From the NCBI GenBank assembly GCA_021782995.1, contig JAJXUI010000002.1, positions 1 through 64,000 of the forward strand: a stretch of 64,000 nucleotides of DNA, read 5' to 3'. This DNA comes from Pseudomonadota bacterium. Its GTDB lineage: Bacteria; Pseudomonadota; Gammaproteobacteria; Burkholderiales; Gallionellaceae. A program made the translations under genes and the position numbers. Below the pieces are notes generated by a model that made no database searches, had not been told where the DNA came from, and saw only the letters and a program-made list of their open reading frames with translations. Positions 25,547 to 34,826 of this stretch are shown here, one piece after another (within the stretch, counting starts at the first letter, position 1; each line of letters opens with the position of its first letter).

Positions 25547-26589
25547 AATTCTCAACTGTATATTTGATTTACCCTGAGAACCGAGCAATGGAGCGCTCAA
25601 TCGCAGGGACTGTCAGCCTGTTTGATGAAGAGATGGCCGCGGCAGGTGAGCCCGATACAAGAATTGCCGTTGCAGATAATTTTCTCTTTACGCGTGGGAA
25701 TTTTGAGCCACACCGTTTTAGTTCCAAAATATTTGAAAACATGAGTGAGGCACTTGAGGCGGCGCTGGCAGGTGCTCCAGATGCAGATATAGATCGTACT
25801 CGCGAACCCGCAATCTGGGCTGACACACAGAACAAACTGGGCAATATCCTGGCGGCGATGGGTCAGCAGCGCTGGGATGAGGCATTATTTGAACGTGCCA
25901 TTCATTGTTTTGAAAAGGCGCTGGAAGTATATAGCCAGGAAAGTACGCCGCAGGAATGGGCGATTACACAATTTAACCTGGCCACAGCAAACCAGGCCTT
26001 GGGGGGGTTGCAGGAATCAGCGAGGCCATTTAAAGACGCCATTGATGCATATACAAATGCCTTGATGGTCTGGACCAAAGAGGCTGCGACCGAGAGCTGG
26101 ATGCTGACGATGCATCAGCTGGGAAATACATTACATGCTCATGGCAAGCTGCTTAAAGGCAATCGCCAATTCCAGAAGTCAGTGGTTGCTTATAAAAATG
26201 CCCTCTCCGTACTGGATGCTGACAACTATGCATTGGAGCTGACCGCCACACATAACAATCGAGCCGTTGTTTTGCATCACGAAGCTGAGTCTGAAGACAA
26301 TCCGGAGCGCCTGGAAGAAGCGATCAGGTCATATGAAAAGGCGCTAACGGTCAGCATGGAGCAGCAACTGCCCATTCATCTGGCTGTGTTGTGCCGGGTG
26401 AACAAAGCGACCGCACAATTGGCACTAGCAGAACTGACAAAAAACATCGGGCTTGCCGAAGAGATGGTTGATGAATTCGAGGTGATTATCGAATGCTTCT
26501 CGCATGCATTGCAGCCGCTCTGCTTGAGACATTGTCAGGAGCAAATGAAAAAGGCTAAAACGATGACGCTCGTGAGTAGCGAAAGCTGA
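25543..26589 (+). CDS. TPR-repeat protein, unknown partner
   Basis: This 348-residue soluble protein is made largely of helical TPR repeats: ALFERAIHCFEKALEVYSQE, AIDAYTNALMVWTKEAATES, SVVAYKNALSVLDADNYALE and AIRSYEKALTVSMEQQLPIH are successive repeat cores. Each is preceded by a helix with a QLGNTL- or NNRAVVL-type pattern. There is no signal peptide. Translation is coupled to the upstream FKBP by a four-base overlap. It presumably scaffolds a complex with its neighbours; nothing in the sequence identifies the ligand. Confidence 0.75.
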   Translation: MKFSTVYLIYPENRAMERSIAGTVSLFDEEMAAAGEPDTRIAVADNFLFTRGNFEPHRFSSKIFENMSEALEAALAGAPDADIDRTREPAIWADTQNKLGNILAAMGQQRWDEALFERAIHCFEKALEVYSQESTPQEWAITQFNLATANQALGGLQESARPFKDAIDAYTNALMVWTKEAATESWMLTMHQLGNTLHAHGKLLKGNRQFQKSVVAYKNALSVLDADNYALELTATHNNRAVVLHHEAESEDNPERLEEAIRSYEKALTVSMEQQLPIHLAVLCRVNKATAQLALAELTKNIGLAEEMVDEFEVIIECFSHALQPLCLRHCQEQMKKAKTMTLVSSES

Positions 26590-26606
26590 AAGATGAGGGG
26601 ATAGTT

Positions 26607-27020
26607 TTGTCAGTTCTGGAAAAACCAGCACAAAAGCGTGACCCGAACAACCCATGCCTATTTTGCACGGATCCGCAAGGTGTTTCATTGGAGGGTGAAC
26701 TTGCATTCAGTGCACGTGACACCTATCCGGCTAGTCCGGGACATACATTGGTAATGCCGCGTCGTCACGTGGCCAGTTTTTTTGAGCTTACAACAGAAGA
26801 AGTCAGTGCATGCATGTCACTCCTCGCGGAGGAACGCGCGCTGCTGGACAAGGAATTCAAGCCGGATGGATACAACATCGGTGTAAACGTGGGGCAGTCC
26901 GCCGGACAGAGTATATTCCATGTGCATATCCACCTCATCCCCCGCTACAAGGGGGATGTGGAAAATCCTCAGGGCGGGGTGCGGCATGTCATACCTAAAA
27001 AGGGACATTACACACGGTAA
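26607..27020 (+). CDS. HIT-family nucleotide hydrolase
   Basis: This 137-residue protein has the histidine-triad active site IFHVHIHLIPRYKGD and a CLFC motif near the start, probably part of a zinc site as in several bacterial HIT proteins. HIT enzymes hydrolyse nucleotide phosphoramidates or dinucleotides such as adenosine 5'-phosphosulfate and Ap4A. APS is made by the preceding operon, so a link is imaginable but unproven. The start is TTG 26607, with AGGGG six bases upstream. It lies 17 bases after the TPR gene. Confidence 0.88.
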   Translation: MSVLEKPAQKRDPNNPCLFCTDPQGVSLEGELAFSARDTYPASPGHTLVMPRRHVASFFELTTEEVSACMSLLAEERALLDKEFKPDGYNIGVNVGQSAGQSIFHVHIHLIPRYKGDVENPQGGVRHVIPKKGHYTR

Positions 27021-27104
27021 TTTGTAGTTTGTTGCCAATTGTTTAGGGAGCAGCTGGCAAACATGTTAAATACTCCCGATTTCAACCAGCAAGGAGAAGT
27101 TGTT

Positions 27105-27272
27105 ATGAGTGATGCGAAACCTTTTACACGACCCAAAATTCCTGATGGCCACGCATTCCGTGTTACGACACGCCAGAAAGAGATTACACCAGGGAAATTT
27201 TTTGTTGGTTATGAAACTACCTGGGAGCCCATCCAGAAAGAAGTTCCATACAAGACGCCAAAGCGCCCCTGA
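27105..27272 (+). CDS. 55-residue protein, unknown
   Basis: This small, basic, proline-rich protein (MSDAKPFTRPKIPDGHAFRV ... YKTPKRP) matches no family I know. ATG 27105 has AAGGAG eight bases before it; the frame is open to 27039 without support. It ends the cluster that starts at 24645, just before a terminator. Composition and ribosome site suggest a real gene. Confidence 0.6.
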   Translation: MSDAKPFTRPKIPDGHAFRVTTRQKEITPGKFFVGYETTWEPIQKEVPYKTPKRP

Positions 27273-27331
27273 TCTTTTCTGACACGCAGTGACAGGCTTT
27301 GCAGCCTGCGATACTGGTGTTGTGAAAGATG

Positions 27332-27360
27332 AAAAGCACGCCTGCAGCGTGCTTTTTTTT
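27332..27360 (+). terminator. Terminator after the FKBP-TPR-HIT cluster
   Basis: AAAAGCACGC (27332-27341) pairs with GCGTGCTTTT (27347-27356) around CTGCA, with T continuing to 27360. The rest of the gap to 27514 shows nothing I can identify. Confidence 0.92.
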
Positions 27361-27514
27361 CGCATTGGCTGTCAAGGCAAGCGCGCTTGCAGTGACGCCA
27401 GATTTGTTTTGCTCCGGTTGCAAGCCTGTTCATCGACCGTGTCGTCATTTTTCCGACTGCTTGTCCTGAGTGAGGCCTCGGATACCAGTGTTTGCTGCGC
27501 ATGTCTGCGCCAGC

Positions 27515-27937
27515 TTATGCGGGTGCCAGCTCAGCGGTGCGGTAGTCAATATTGATAAATGCGCCAATCTCTGCAAGAAAGCGTACGGTTCTTGCGCCAA
27601 AACCGAAATCGGGAACTGCTTCATTCTGTTTGCTGGATATCGACATGACCAGACCGATTCTGGGGGACAGGTTGTGGCTCTTGATGACTTGCAGGATTTT
27701 TTCCTTTGCAGGTTCAATCTGCTTGATCAGGGCGTCTGTCAATTTATAGATATCGACATTGTCAGTCTGCGTGTCGGTGGAAAGCTCCCAGGAGCTGATC
27801 ACGGGCTTGTCCAGTGGGCTGCGCGCGCCGGAGGCATCAATTGAGGTGGGTGTCAGGCCGATCAGGCGGGTGATGTCATCGGGATTGAAATGGTAGCCAC
27901 TGAGCGCGAAGTAAACGCGGACCTTGTTTGATGCCAT
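27515..27937 (-). CDS. DUF4279 domain protein
   Basis: This 140-residue protein fits the DUF4279 family, whose function is unknown. The typical start is VRVYFALSGYHFNPDDITRL followed by IGLTP, and the sequence runs on to SSWELSTDT and a C-terminal half with FGFGARTVRFLAEIGAFINI. It is soluble, with no signal. It is alone on the minus strand, convergent with the HIT cluster and divergent from trpG. Several DUF4279 proteins occur near toxin or immunity loci, but nothing here supports that. Confidence 0.8.
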   Translation of the reverse strand: MASNKVRVYFALSGYHFNPDDITRLIGLTPTSIDASGARSPLDKPVISSWELSTDTQTDNVDIYKLTDALIKQIEPAKEKILQVIKSHNLSPRIGLVMSISSKQNEAVPDFGFGARTVRFLAEIGAFINIDYRTAELAPA

Positions 27938-28107
27938 GAGTGTTTCCTCGGTTAGGTATTAATGCGAAGGACGATTATAATGTATCGGGTTTAAGCAAGG
28001 GCGCACAAACGCCGCGCGAAGCCGCCGCTTGTGTGGCGATGCAAGCTATTTAAGTATAATAAATTCAATCAGTTGATTGTTGTCTGAATACAATTGGGTA
28101 ATGTGAA

Positions 28108-28677
28108 ATGTTGTTAATGATCGACAACTATGATTCGTTCACTTACAACCTCGTGCAGTATTTTGCCGAGCTTGGGGCGGATGTCGTGGTGCATCGTAAT
28201 GATGGCATCACGCTTGAGGAAATCGAAAAACTGAACCCGGCGCAGATCGTGATTTCTCCCGGGCCATGCACGCCTAATGAGGCGGGCATTTCCGTGCCGG
28301 CCATCCGGCATTTTTCAGGCAAGATTCCGTTGCTGGGTGTATGCCTCGGGCACCAGAGCATCGGCCAGGCGTTTGGCGGAAAGATCATTCATGCCAAACA
28401 GCTGATGCATGGCAAAACTTCACCGATATTCCATCATTCCAGCAGCGTGTTTACCGGCCTGCCCAGTCCGTTTACTGCAACACGTTATCACTCGCTGGTG
28501 ATCGAGCGTGAAACGCTGCCGGATTGCCTGGAGATGACTGCGTGGACCGAGGACGGCGAAATCATGGGCGTGCGCCACAAAACCATGCCGGTGCATGGCG
28601 TGCAGTTCCATCCGGAGTCCATCCTCACCGAGCACGGGCACGCCATGCTGAAGAATTTTCTGGAGGGCAAGCCATGA
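28108..28677 (+). CDS. trpG: Anthranilate/aminodeoxychorismate synthase glutaminase
   Basis: This 189-residue class I glutamine amidotransferase subunit supplies ammonia for anthranilate (and often p-aminobenzoate) synthesis. The nucleophile cysteine is in [17 protein letters not shown], and the catalytic His-Glu pair in [16 protein letters not shown]. The start [19 protein letters not shown] is diagnostic of TrpG/PabA. It overlaps trpD by four bases. The synthase partner (trpE or pabB) is not in the window, and no trpC follows, so the cluster is a partial trp operon. Confidence 0.93.
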   Translation: MLLMIDNYDSFTYNLVQYFAELGADVVVHRNDGITLEEIEKLNPAQIVISPGPCTPNEAGISVPAIRHFSGKIPLLGVCLGHQSIGQAFGGKIIHAKQLMHGKTSPIFHHSSSVFTGLPSPFTATRYHSLVIERETLPDCLEMTAWTEDGEIMGVRHKTMPVHGVQFHPESILTEHGHAMLKNFLEGKP

Positions 28678-29690
28678 AGCCGCAAGACGCACTGAAACGC
28701 ATCATCGAGCACCGGGAGATATTCCATGACGAGATGGTGTCCCTGATGCAGCAGATCATGAGTGGCGAAGTGACACCTGTCATGATCGCTGCGATCATCA
28801 CCGGATTGCGCGTAAAAAAGGAAACCATCGGTGAAATTTCCGGTGCCGCAAAAGTCATGCGCGACCTTTCCATCAAGGTTGTTGTGCATGACGATGAACG
28901 CCTGGTGGACACCTGCGGCACAGGCGGTGACGGCGCACACAGTTTCAATGTCTCCACCGCTTCTGCGTTTGTGGCAGCCGCCGCAGGCGCAAAGATAGCG
29001 AAGCATGGCGGGCGCTCGGTATCCTCGCAGTCGGGCAGTGCGGATGTGCTGGAAGCGCTGGGCGTCAATATCAACCTCACGCCGGAACAGGCTGCGCGCT
29101 GCATCAATGAGGCCGGTTTCGGTTTCATGTTTGCGCCGAATTACCACAGCGCCATGAAACATGCGGCTCCGGTAAGAAAAGAACTGGGAGTGCGCACCCT
29201 ATTCAACATCCTGGGGCCGCTCACCAATCCTGCAGGTGCGAAGCAGCAACTGATGGGGGTGTTTCATGCGGATCTGGTAGGCATACAGGCACGTGTGCTG
29301 CAACGGCTGGGCAGCAGGCGGGTGATGGTGGTGCACGGATCGGATGGCATGGATGAAATCACCATATCCGGCAATACCCTGATCGCTGAACTGAAAGCGG
29401 GGGAAGTGCGGGAGTACACCGTGCATCCATCACAGTTTGGTCTTGCTACATCGTCCTTGCAGGAAATCAGCGTAGCCAATGTGCACGAGTCACGCGATAT
29501 GGTGCTGGGAGTACTGGACAACCAGCCTGGTCCGGCACGGGATATCGTGACGATGAATGCCGGTGCGGCCATTTATCTGGCGGGGCTCAGCGACAGCTTG
29601 CCGGATGGCGTGAAAAAAGCCGCGCATTTGCTGGAAAGCGGTGCGGCAAGACAGAAGCTGGAGCAGCTGCGGCAGATCAGTAACAACTGA
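28674..29690 (+). CDS. trpD: Anthranilate phosphoribosyltransferase
   Basis: This 338-residue enzyme joins anthranilate and PRPP in tryptophan synthesis. The PRPP site reads [20 protein letters not shown], and the anthranilate-binding region follows at [20 protein letters not shown]. The family motif [20 protein letters not shown] is intact. I start at ATG 28674, overlapping the trpG stop; an upstream ATG at 28524 lies inside trpG in another frame and is not credible. The usual trpC neighbour is replaced by an ion antiporter gene 52 bases on. Confidence 0.94.
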   Translation: MKPQDALKRIIEHREIFHDEMVSLMQQIMSGEVTPVMIAAIITGLRVKKETIGEISGAAKVMRDLSIKVVVHDDERLVDTCGTGGDGAHSFNVSTASAFVAAAAGAKIAKHGGRSVSSQSGSADVLEALGVNINLTPEQAARCINEAGFGFMFAPNYHSAMKHAAPVRKELGVRTLFNILGPLTNPAGAKQQLMGVFHADLVGIQARVLQRLGSRRVMVVHGSDGMDEITISGNTLIAELKAGEVREYTVHPSQFGLATSSLQEISVANVHESRDMVLGVLDNQPGPARDIVTMNAGAAIYLAGLSDSLPDGVKKAAHLLESGAARQKLEQLRQISNN

Positions 29691-29742
29691 TCGCGGGTAA
29701 TATATAACTATCTGATTTAATTATTATATTTTGGGTGGAGTT

Positions 29743-31083
29743 ATGCGGAAATTGCTGATCCCCGGGCTGCTGTTTTCGGTGCCTGTCTATGCTGCAGATA
29801 CCCCTGCCATCGCCGGTATCCAGATTGAATTCATCCTGTTTGCGTTGACCCTGCTGGGGGTGGCGTTGTTTCACCACCGCACATTCCAGGTTGCACTCAC
29901 TGGCCTGATCAGCGTGGTTGCGTACAAGCTGGTTTTTACCGGTTTTCATGCGGGGCCGGGTTTGCATGGCTTGCTGGGCCATCTGGCACATGAATGGGTG
30001 ACGCTGGCCAACCTGTTTTGCCTGCTGATGGGGTTCGGCATCCTGTCGCGGCATTTCGAGAAAAGCCATGTGCCGGTAATCCTGCCCAAATACCTGCCAG
30101 ATGACTGGAAGGGGGCATTTGGCGTGCTGGTGATCGTCTGGGTGATGTCCAGTTTTCTCGATAACATTGCCGCAGCGATGATAGGCGGGGCGATGGCCCA
30201 TCAGCTGTTCCGCACCAGGGTGCATATCGGCTATCTCGCCGCGATCGTGGCGGCGTCAAATGCAGGTGGCGCATTTTCGGTGGTCGGCGACACGACGACA
30301 ACCATGATGTGGATCGCCGGCGTCAGCCCGGTCGATGTATTCCACGCGATTACCGCATCTGCGGTTGCACTGGCGATATTCGGCTATATTGCTTCACGGC
30401 AACAGCATGCCTATTCGCCCATCATCAAGAATGCGCATCAGCATACCCAGGTGGAGTGGCACCGGATCGGAATCGTGATCACGATACTGGTGTTTGCCAT
30501 GGTCACCAATATTGTGGTCAACCTGAAATTTGCCGCGATCAGCGGCAGCTTCCCTTTCATCGGCGTGGCCGTGGTGACAGCCATACTGGTGACGTCTCCG
30601 GTCCGGCGTCACGACTGGGAGGTGATTCCGGAAAACCTGAAAGGGACATTGTTCCTGCTGTTCCTCGTCACTACCGCGTCAATGATGCCGGTCGAAAATC
30701 TGCCTCATGCGTCATGGCATACCGCGATGGGGCTGGGATTCGTGTCATCGATGTTCGACAATATTCCACTGACTGCGCTGGCCATCCGCCAGGACGGTTA
30801 TGACTGGGGCATACTGGCATTCGCGGTCGGATTCGGGGGCTCCATGGTATGGTTTGGTTCGTCGGCTGGCGTTGCATTGTCCAACCAGTTTCCCGAAGCC
30901 AGGTCGGTCGGCATGTGGTTGCGCCATGGCTGGCATGTTGCGCTGGCTTATGTGGCAGCATTTCTCGTCATGATACTGGTGCATGGCTGGGATCCGCAGC
31001 CGATCAACAAGCCTGCAACTGCAGCCGTTATTGAGCAGGTGGAAACATCTCCAGCTGCGCAGACGCAGGCTGCGCAGCACTGA
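29743..31083 (+). CDS. NhaD/ArsB-type sodium:proton antiporter family
   Basis: This protein of about 446 residues has a cleavable-looking N-terminus (LLIPGLLFSVPVYA) and around eleven hydrophobic helices. The repeated motifs SSFLDNIAAAMIGGAMAH and SSMFDNIPLTALAI are the paired re-entrant signatures of the ion-transporter superfamily containing NhaD and ArsB. Sodium/proton exchange is the likeliest role, with citrate- or arsenite-like transport as the alternative. ATG 29743 follows GGGTGGAG closely; TTG 29731 is less likely. Its last 56 bases overlap the convergent SDR gene. Confidence 0.8.
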   Translation: MRKLLIPGLLFSVPVYAADTPAIAGIQIEFILFALTLLGVALFHHRTFQVALTGLISVVAYKLVFTGFHAGPGLHGLLGHLAHEWVTLANLFCLLMGFGILSRHFEKSHVPVILPKYLPDDWKGAFGVLVIVWVMSSFLDNIAAAMIGGAMAHQLFRTRVHIGYLAAIVAASNAGGAFSVVGDTTTTMMWIAGVSPVDVFHAITASAVALAIFGYIASRQQHAYSPIIKNAHQHTQVEWHRIGIVITILVFAMVTNIVVNLKFAAISGSFPFIGVAVVTAILVTSPVRRHDWEVIPENLKGTLFLLFLVTTASMMPVENLPHASWHTAMGLGFVSSMFDNIPLTALAIRQDGYDWGILAFAVGFGGSMVWFGSSAGVALSNQFPEARSVGMWLRHGWHVALAYVAAFLVMILVHGWDPQPINKPATAAVIEQVETSPAAQTQAAQH

Positions 31084-31999
31084 CTTCCCGCCTGGGCACA
31101 GGCGGGCGCAAAGTCGCAAGCAAATCGCCCACCGTAGGATGCAGCAAGCTGACTTTCAGCTCCTGCTTCATGCGGCGGTTATCCAGCTGACGTGATTCAT
31201 TCATGAACGACAGCAACATGGGGGAGAGGACCTGCTGTGCTTCTGCGCGTGAGATGCGGGGTGGCCGCGGTAACAGGAAGCTGTCTGCAACCGCATCGAA
31301 ATACTCCCCCATCCTGAGGTTGCTATCGTCGACTGTATGATAAATGCGGCCTGTCCTGCCATGCCTTAACGCTGCAAGTACGCATCTGGCCAGGTCGTCC
31401 GCATGGATATGGTTGGTGTAGCCATCCTCGCTGGCAATGATCGCTGGTGTGCCCTTTTTCAGCCTGTCCAGCGGGAGCCGGTCTTCTGCATATATGCCGG
31501 GGACGCGCAGAATGCGCGCGCTTACTTTATTGCGTCTCGCCCAGCGACGTATCTGCCGCTCTGCATCCAGCCTGAGTTTTGCCCTCGAGTTCAATGGCGA
31601 TGCCGGATGCGTTTCATCGACACGTGCGCCCTTGCAGTCGCCATATACCCCGCTGGTGCTGATGTATATCAAAGTCCTGGGGCGTTTGCCGCGGGACAGG
31701 GCTGCGAGCAAGTGTCGCGTGCGTGTGTCGGCCGGTGTGCGTCCGTCATGTTGTTCATGCGCGGTTCTATCTACAGGGGGAGGCGGTGCCAGATGGATGA
31801 CGGTATCGGCGAGCCCGGCTAGACGGTGCAGAGTATCTGGTTTGTCGAGATCGCCGGGAATGGGGGTAATGCCGGCAGCACGTAGCGCTGGAAATTTTTC
31901 CGGGCTGCGCGATAGTCCGTATATTATTGATTTATTATCTATAATTTTGGATATGCGACGGGCGATATCGCCGCAGCCTATAAGTACAGTTTTATGCAT
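31028..31999 (-). CDS. NAD-dependent epimerase/SDR-like protein
   Basis: This 323-residue atypical SDR protein related to YeeZ-type proteins has the nucleotide-binding start TVLIGCGDIARRISKII, the LADTVIHLAPPP strand, the YISTSGVYGDCKGARVDE catalytic region and the ILRVPGIYAEDRLP segment. It resembles nucleoside-sugar epimerases but the substrate is not recognisable. The C-terminal tail is translated from DNA that also encodes the end of the NhaD-like gene on the other strand. AT-rich sequence precedes the start. Confidence 0.8.
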   Translation of the reverse strand: MHKTVLIGCGDIARRISKIIDNKSIIYGLSRSPEKFPALRAAGITPIPGDLDKPDTLHRLAGLADTVIHLAPPPPVDRTAHEQHDGRTPADTRTRHLLAALSRGKRPRTLIYISTSGVYGDCKGARVDETHPASPLNSRAKLRLDAERQIRRWARRNKVSARILRVPGIYAEDRLPLDRLKKGTPAIIASEDGYTNHIHADDLARCVLAALRHGRTGRIYHTVDDSNLRMGEYFDAVADSFLLPRPPRISRAEAQQVLSPMLLSFMNESRQLDNRRMKQELKVSLLHPTVGDLLATLRPPVPRREVSAAQPASAQLEMFPPAQ

Positions 32000-32051
32000 G
32001 CGAGGATTATGTATTAATATTGATATTTTTCAATAGAAGCGAATATTTGTC

Positions 32052-33065
32052 ATGACGTTTACAACAACCATCATGCCCAGCAAACACGCATTTCAAGTGG
32101 ACGCGGGCGAAACGGTACTGGAAGCCGCGTTGCGGCAGGGCATCATCCTGCCATACAGCTGCCGCGATGGGGTATGCGGGGCGTGCAAGGGCAAGATTGT
32201 GCAAGGCCAGGTGGATTACGGCAAATACCAGGCAAGCACGCTGACTCCCGCAGAGAAATCAACCGGCATGGCATTGTTCTGCTGCGCAAAACCACAGTCA
32301 GATCTGGTGATTGAGTGCAAAGAGGTCAGCACCATCAAGGACATTCCGGTCAAGCTTTTGCCAACACGGGTGCATCAGATGGAAAGACCGGCGCATGACG
32401 TGATGGTGATCAAGCTTCGATTGCCGGCCAGCGAGCGCATGCAATACCTGGCAGGCCAGTATATTGATATCCTGCAGAAATCCGGCAAGCCGCGCAGCTT
32501 CTCACTTGCCAATGCGCCGCATGATGATGCGTTCCTGGAGTTGCATATCCGGAATATCGCTGGCGGCGGCTTTACCAGTCATGTGTTCAATGAAATGAAG
32601 GTCAAGGACATCCTGCGCATCAAGGGGCCGCTGGGTACGTTTTACCTGCGCGAAGATACCGACAGGCCTATCATTTTCGTCGCCAGTGGTACCGGATTTG
32701 CTCCGATCAAGGCCATGATAGAACATGCACTGCATGTCGGCCTGCAGCGGCCCATGCATTTCTACTGGGGTGCACGCAGGCCGCATGACCTATACATGCT
32801 GGACAAGGCCAGGGAGTGGGAGGCCAGGGGAGTCAAATTTACCCCTGTGCTTTCGGATGCCTTGCCTGAAGACAAGTGGAGCGGACGGACCGGCTATGTG
32901 CATCTTGCCGTGATGGAAGACTATGCCGACCTGTCCGCCTACCAGGTGTATGCCTGTGGCGCACCAGTGGTGGTGGAAGCGGCACATCGCGACTATACGA
33001 CGAAACGCAACCTGCCGGCCGACGAATTCTATTCTGATGCCTTTACCTTTGCCCCTGCGGCCTGA
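32052..33065 (+). CDS. 2Fe-2S ferredoxin/flavin NAD(P)H reductase
   Basis: This 337-residue protein has an N-terminal plant-type 2Fe-2S domain (YSCRDGVCGACKGKIVQG and a late LFCCAKPQ cysteine) fused to a ferredoxin-NADP reductase-type unit. The flavin motif is RSFSLANAP and the nucleotide motif is IFVASGTGFAPIKAMI. It matches the CDP-6-deoxy-hexulose reductase (AscD)/phenol hydroxylase reductase group. It would pass electrons from NAD(P)H to an unknown partner; no sugar or oxygenase genes are nearby, so a specific name is unsafe. It is transcribed away from the SDR gene. Confidence 0.85.
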   Translation: MTFTTTIMPSKHAFQVDAGETVLEAALRQGIILPYSCRDGVCGACKGKIVQGQVDYGKYQASTLTPAEKSTGMALFCCAKPQSDLVIECKEVSTIKDIPVKLLPTRVHQMERPAHDVMVIKLRLPASERMQYLAGQYIDILQKSGKPRSFSLANAPHDDAFLELHIRNIAGGGFTSHVFNEMKVKDILRIKGPLGTFYLREDTDRPIIFVASGTGFAPIKAMIEHALHVGLQRPMHFYWGARRPHDLYMLDKAREWEARGVKFTPVLSDALPEDKWSGRTGYVHLAVMEDYADLSAYQVYACGAPVVVEAAHRDYTTKRNLPADEFYSDAFTFAPAA

Positions 33066-33106
33066 AGGTCAGGAATGACCTGATGTAAGGGGCTTGCAGG
33101 AATGGA

Positions 33107-33655
33107 TTAATAGGATTTTGTCAGTTTCAACTGGCTGCCATTCTGCTCCATCTGGAATCGTTTCAGCACATTCATGCCCATCAGCGGCTGGCTGAGGTTG
33201 GGCACCAGCAGTACCTCCACATCATATAATGTGAAGGTACCGAATTTGAGCTGTTGCACAATTGATTTGCAGACAATATTGTCGCCATTGGCGGTGTTCA
33301 GCACGCCCGTCTTGAGGCATTTCAGTTTTGCGCTGTCGCCATACCCTTGTGGCAGCGAAACCATGCTGGCGCCGGTATCAATCACAAAATTGAGGAACTG
33401 ACCGTTGACTGCGCCGTCTACAAAGTAGTGGCCATTCATGCCCTGTGTAAGAACCATGCTGACAGCACCACCACTTTCATTTTCTGCTGTGGTGGAGCCA
33501 TTCCAGGCGTTCACTGCCTGGCTGGCTTCGGGGCAGGGGTGCTCCTGGTAAAGCAGTTTGCCATCAGTGTTCCTGCATTTGTAGATCATTCCTGCACATG
33601 CAGGCTGAGAACTCAGGACAAGGAGCATGAACATGCATATTTTCCATGCTCGCAA
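33107..33655 (-). CDS. Periplasmic retropepsin-like aspartic protease with DUF4124
   Basis: About 182 residues: a signal-like N-terminus (MFMLLVLSSQPACAG), a short DUF4124-type motif (MIYKCRNTDGKLLYQEHPC), then a retropepsin-like domain with the catalytic NFVIDTGASMVSLP and LLVPNLSQPLMGMNVLKRF. It probably cleaves unknown cell-envelope substrates as a dimer. I favour TTG 33655, one base after the hemY stop and preceded by AGGAG about ten bases upstream; ATG 33634 is possible and the frame is open to 33733. It forms the end of the hemCDXY transcript. Confidence 0.78.
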   Translation of the reverse strand: MRAWKICMFMLLVLSSQPACAGMIYKCRNTDGKLLYQEHPCPEASQAVNAWNGSTTAENESGGAVSMVLTQGMNGHYFVDGAVNGQFLNFVIDTGASMVSLPQGYGDSAKLKCLKTGVLNTANGDNIVCKSIVQQLKFGTFTLYDVEVLLVPNLSQPLMGMNVLKRFQMEQNGSQLKLTKSY

Positions 33656-33656
33656 T

Positions 33657-34826
33657 TCAGGTGATCTCCTGGGCGAGTTGATGATAATGCGTCGCCTCTT
33701 CATGTTTTTCCAGCCTTTCGGAGAGCCTGGCAAGCGCGTGATATGCAGCAGCGCTTGGCGACAGGCTTACGCTGGCTTGCAGGTAGCCCTGTGATTTGCC
33801 CCATAATCCGTGGTGCAGGCAGAGTTTGCCCAGTGCGAGCAGCAGGCCGGCATCCTCCGGATGCTCCTTCAGCCATGCTTCTGCCTGTTCGATCTGTCCT
33901 ATGTTGTTTTCAATCTGGCAGTCACCATACAATGCAACCAGCTCACTGTCCCATTGCTTGTTCAGGCTTGCGGTTAGCAATTGCTGCGCGTTGCGGCAAT
34001 CCCGCAGCCTGATGAAGCTGGCGGCGGCCAGCGCCGCCAATTTCGGGCGTAACTTGAATGTGCCGGGAATGGTTTTCCACAGCGCCTGCAGTGTCGGCAA
34101 GTCCTGCTGGTTTTCGCGCAGTTTTTCCATCCATGCCTGCAGGCGCAGCTGGGTGGCGACCACCTCGGCGATGGCAGAGCGCTTTTCCAGCTGCGCGATG
34201 ACACTCAGCACGCCATCCCAGTTGTGCGCCTGCTGCTGGGCTTTCAGTTCAAGCTGAAGTGCACCGATATGCTTGTGCATGCCGGCCACGCTCAGCTCCT
34301 TCAGGGTATCCAGGGCCAATTGGGGTTGTTTCTGGTCCAGCATGAACTCTGTGCGTGCAATCAGCCGCATGGTGGATTCGCCCACCGCTTTGCCCGAAGC
34401 ATTTGCAAGGTATTGGTCGCGTTTGTCGAATTCCCGCAACTCATGGGCCGCACGGGCTGCAATGATGGAGTTGATGCCAGAGTTGTCGCCTGAATCCATT
34501 GCGCGCACTGCGGCCCGTTCAGCTGCTGCATAGCGCCCTTCGAAAAATGCGGTCAAGGCTTCAGTCATGGCTTCACGGCTCTTGAGCGTGGCCTTGACTT
34601 CCCGGTGTCGCCTGACCTGTTCTGGCAAGCGCAGGATGACCAAGACGAGATGCAATGTCGCATAGGCTGCCAGCAGCAATACGAACAGCGCGGCCATGAA
34701 CAGGGTCAGTGACAGTTCGATGCGCCAGGGCGGGTAGACGACCAGCACATATCCCGGATTATTGGCAGTCATCGCGACAATGACGGCGGCACTAAACAGG
34801 CCCAGCAACCATATCAGCCACTTCAT
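33657..34826 (-). CDS. hemY: Heme biosynthesis-associated TPR protein HemY
   Basis: This 389-residue inner-membrane protein has two N-terminal transmembrane helices (LIWLLGLFSAAVIVAMTA and LTLFMAALFVLLLAAYATLH) and a helical TPR-like remainder. The proteobacterial HemY start motif, with the NNPGYVLVVYPPWRIELSL segment between the helices, is clear. This is not the protoporphyrinogen oxidase also called HemY. It probably helps late heme synthesis, but its biochemical role is unsettled. It overlaps hemX by four bases in the hemCDXY operon. Confidence 0.9.
   Translation of the reverse strand: MKWLIWLLGLFSAAVIVAMTANNPGYVLVVYPPWRIELSLTLFMAALFVLLLAAYATLHLVLVILRLPEQVRRHREVKATLKSREAMTEALTAFFEGRYAAAERAAVRAMDSGDNSGINSIIAARAAHELREFDKRDQYLANASGKAVGESTMRLIARTEFMLDQKQPQLALDTLKELSVAGMHKHIGALQLELKAQQQAHNWDGVLSVIAQLEKRSAIAEVVATQLRLQAWMEKLRENQQDLPTLQALWKTIPGTFKLRPKLAALAAASFIRLRDCRNAQQLLTASLNKQWDSELVALYGDCQIENNIGQIEQAEAWLKEHPEDAGLLLALGKLCLHHGLWGKSQGYLQASVSLSPSAAAYHALARLSERLEKHEEATHYHQLAQEIT

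Noticed and set aside
28674-29690. Missing trpC after trpD as evidence of deletion
   Set aside because: Split trp operons are common in proteobacteria; without the rest of the genome this says little.
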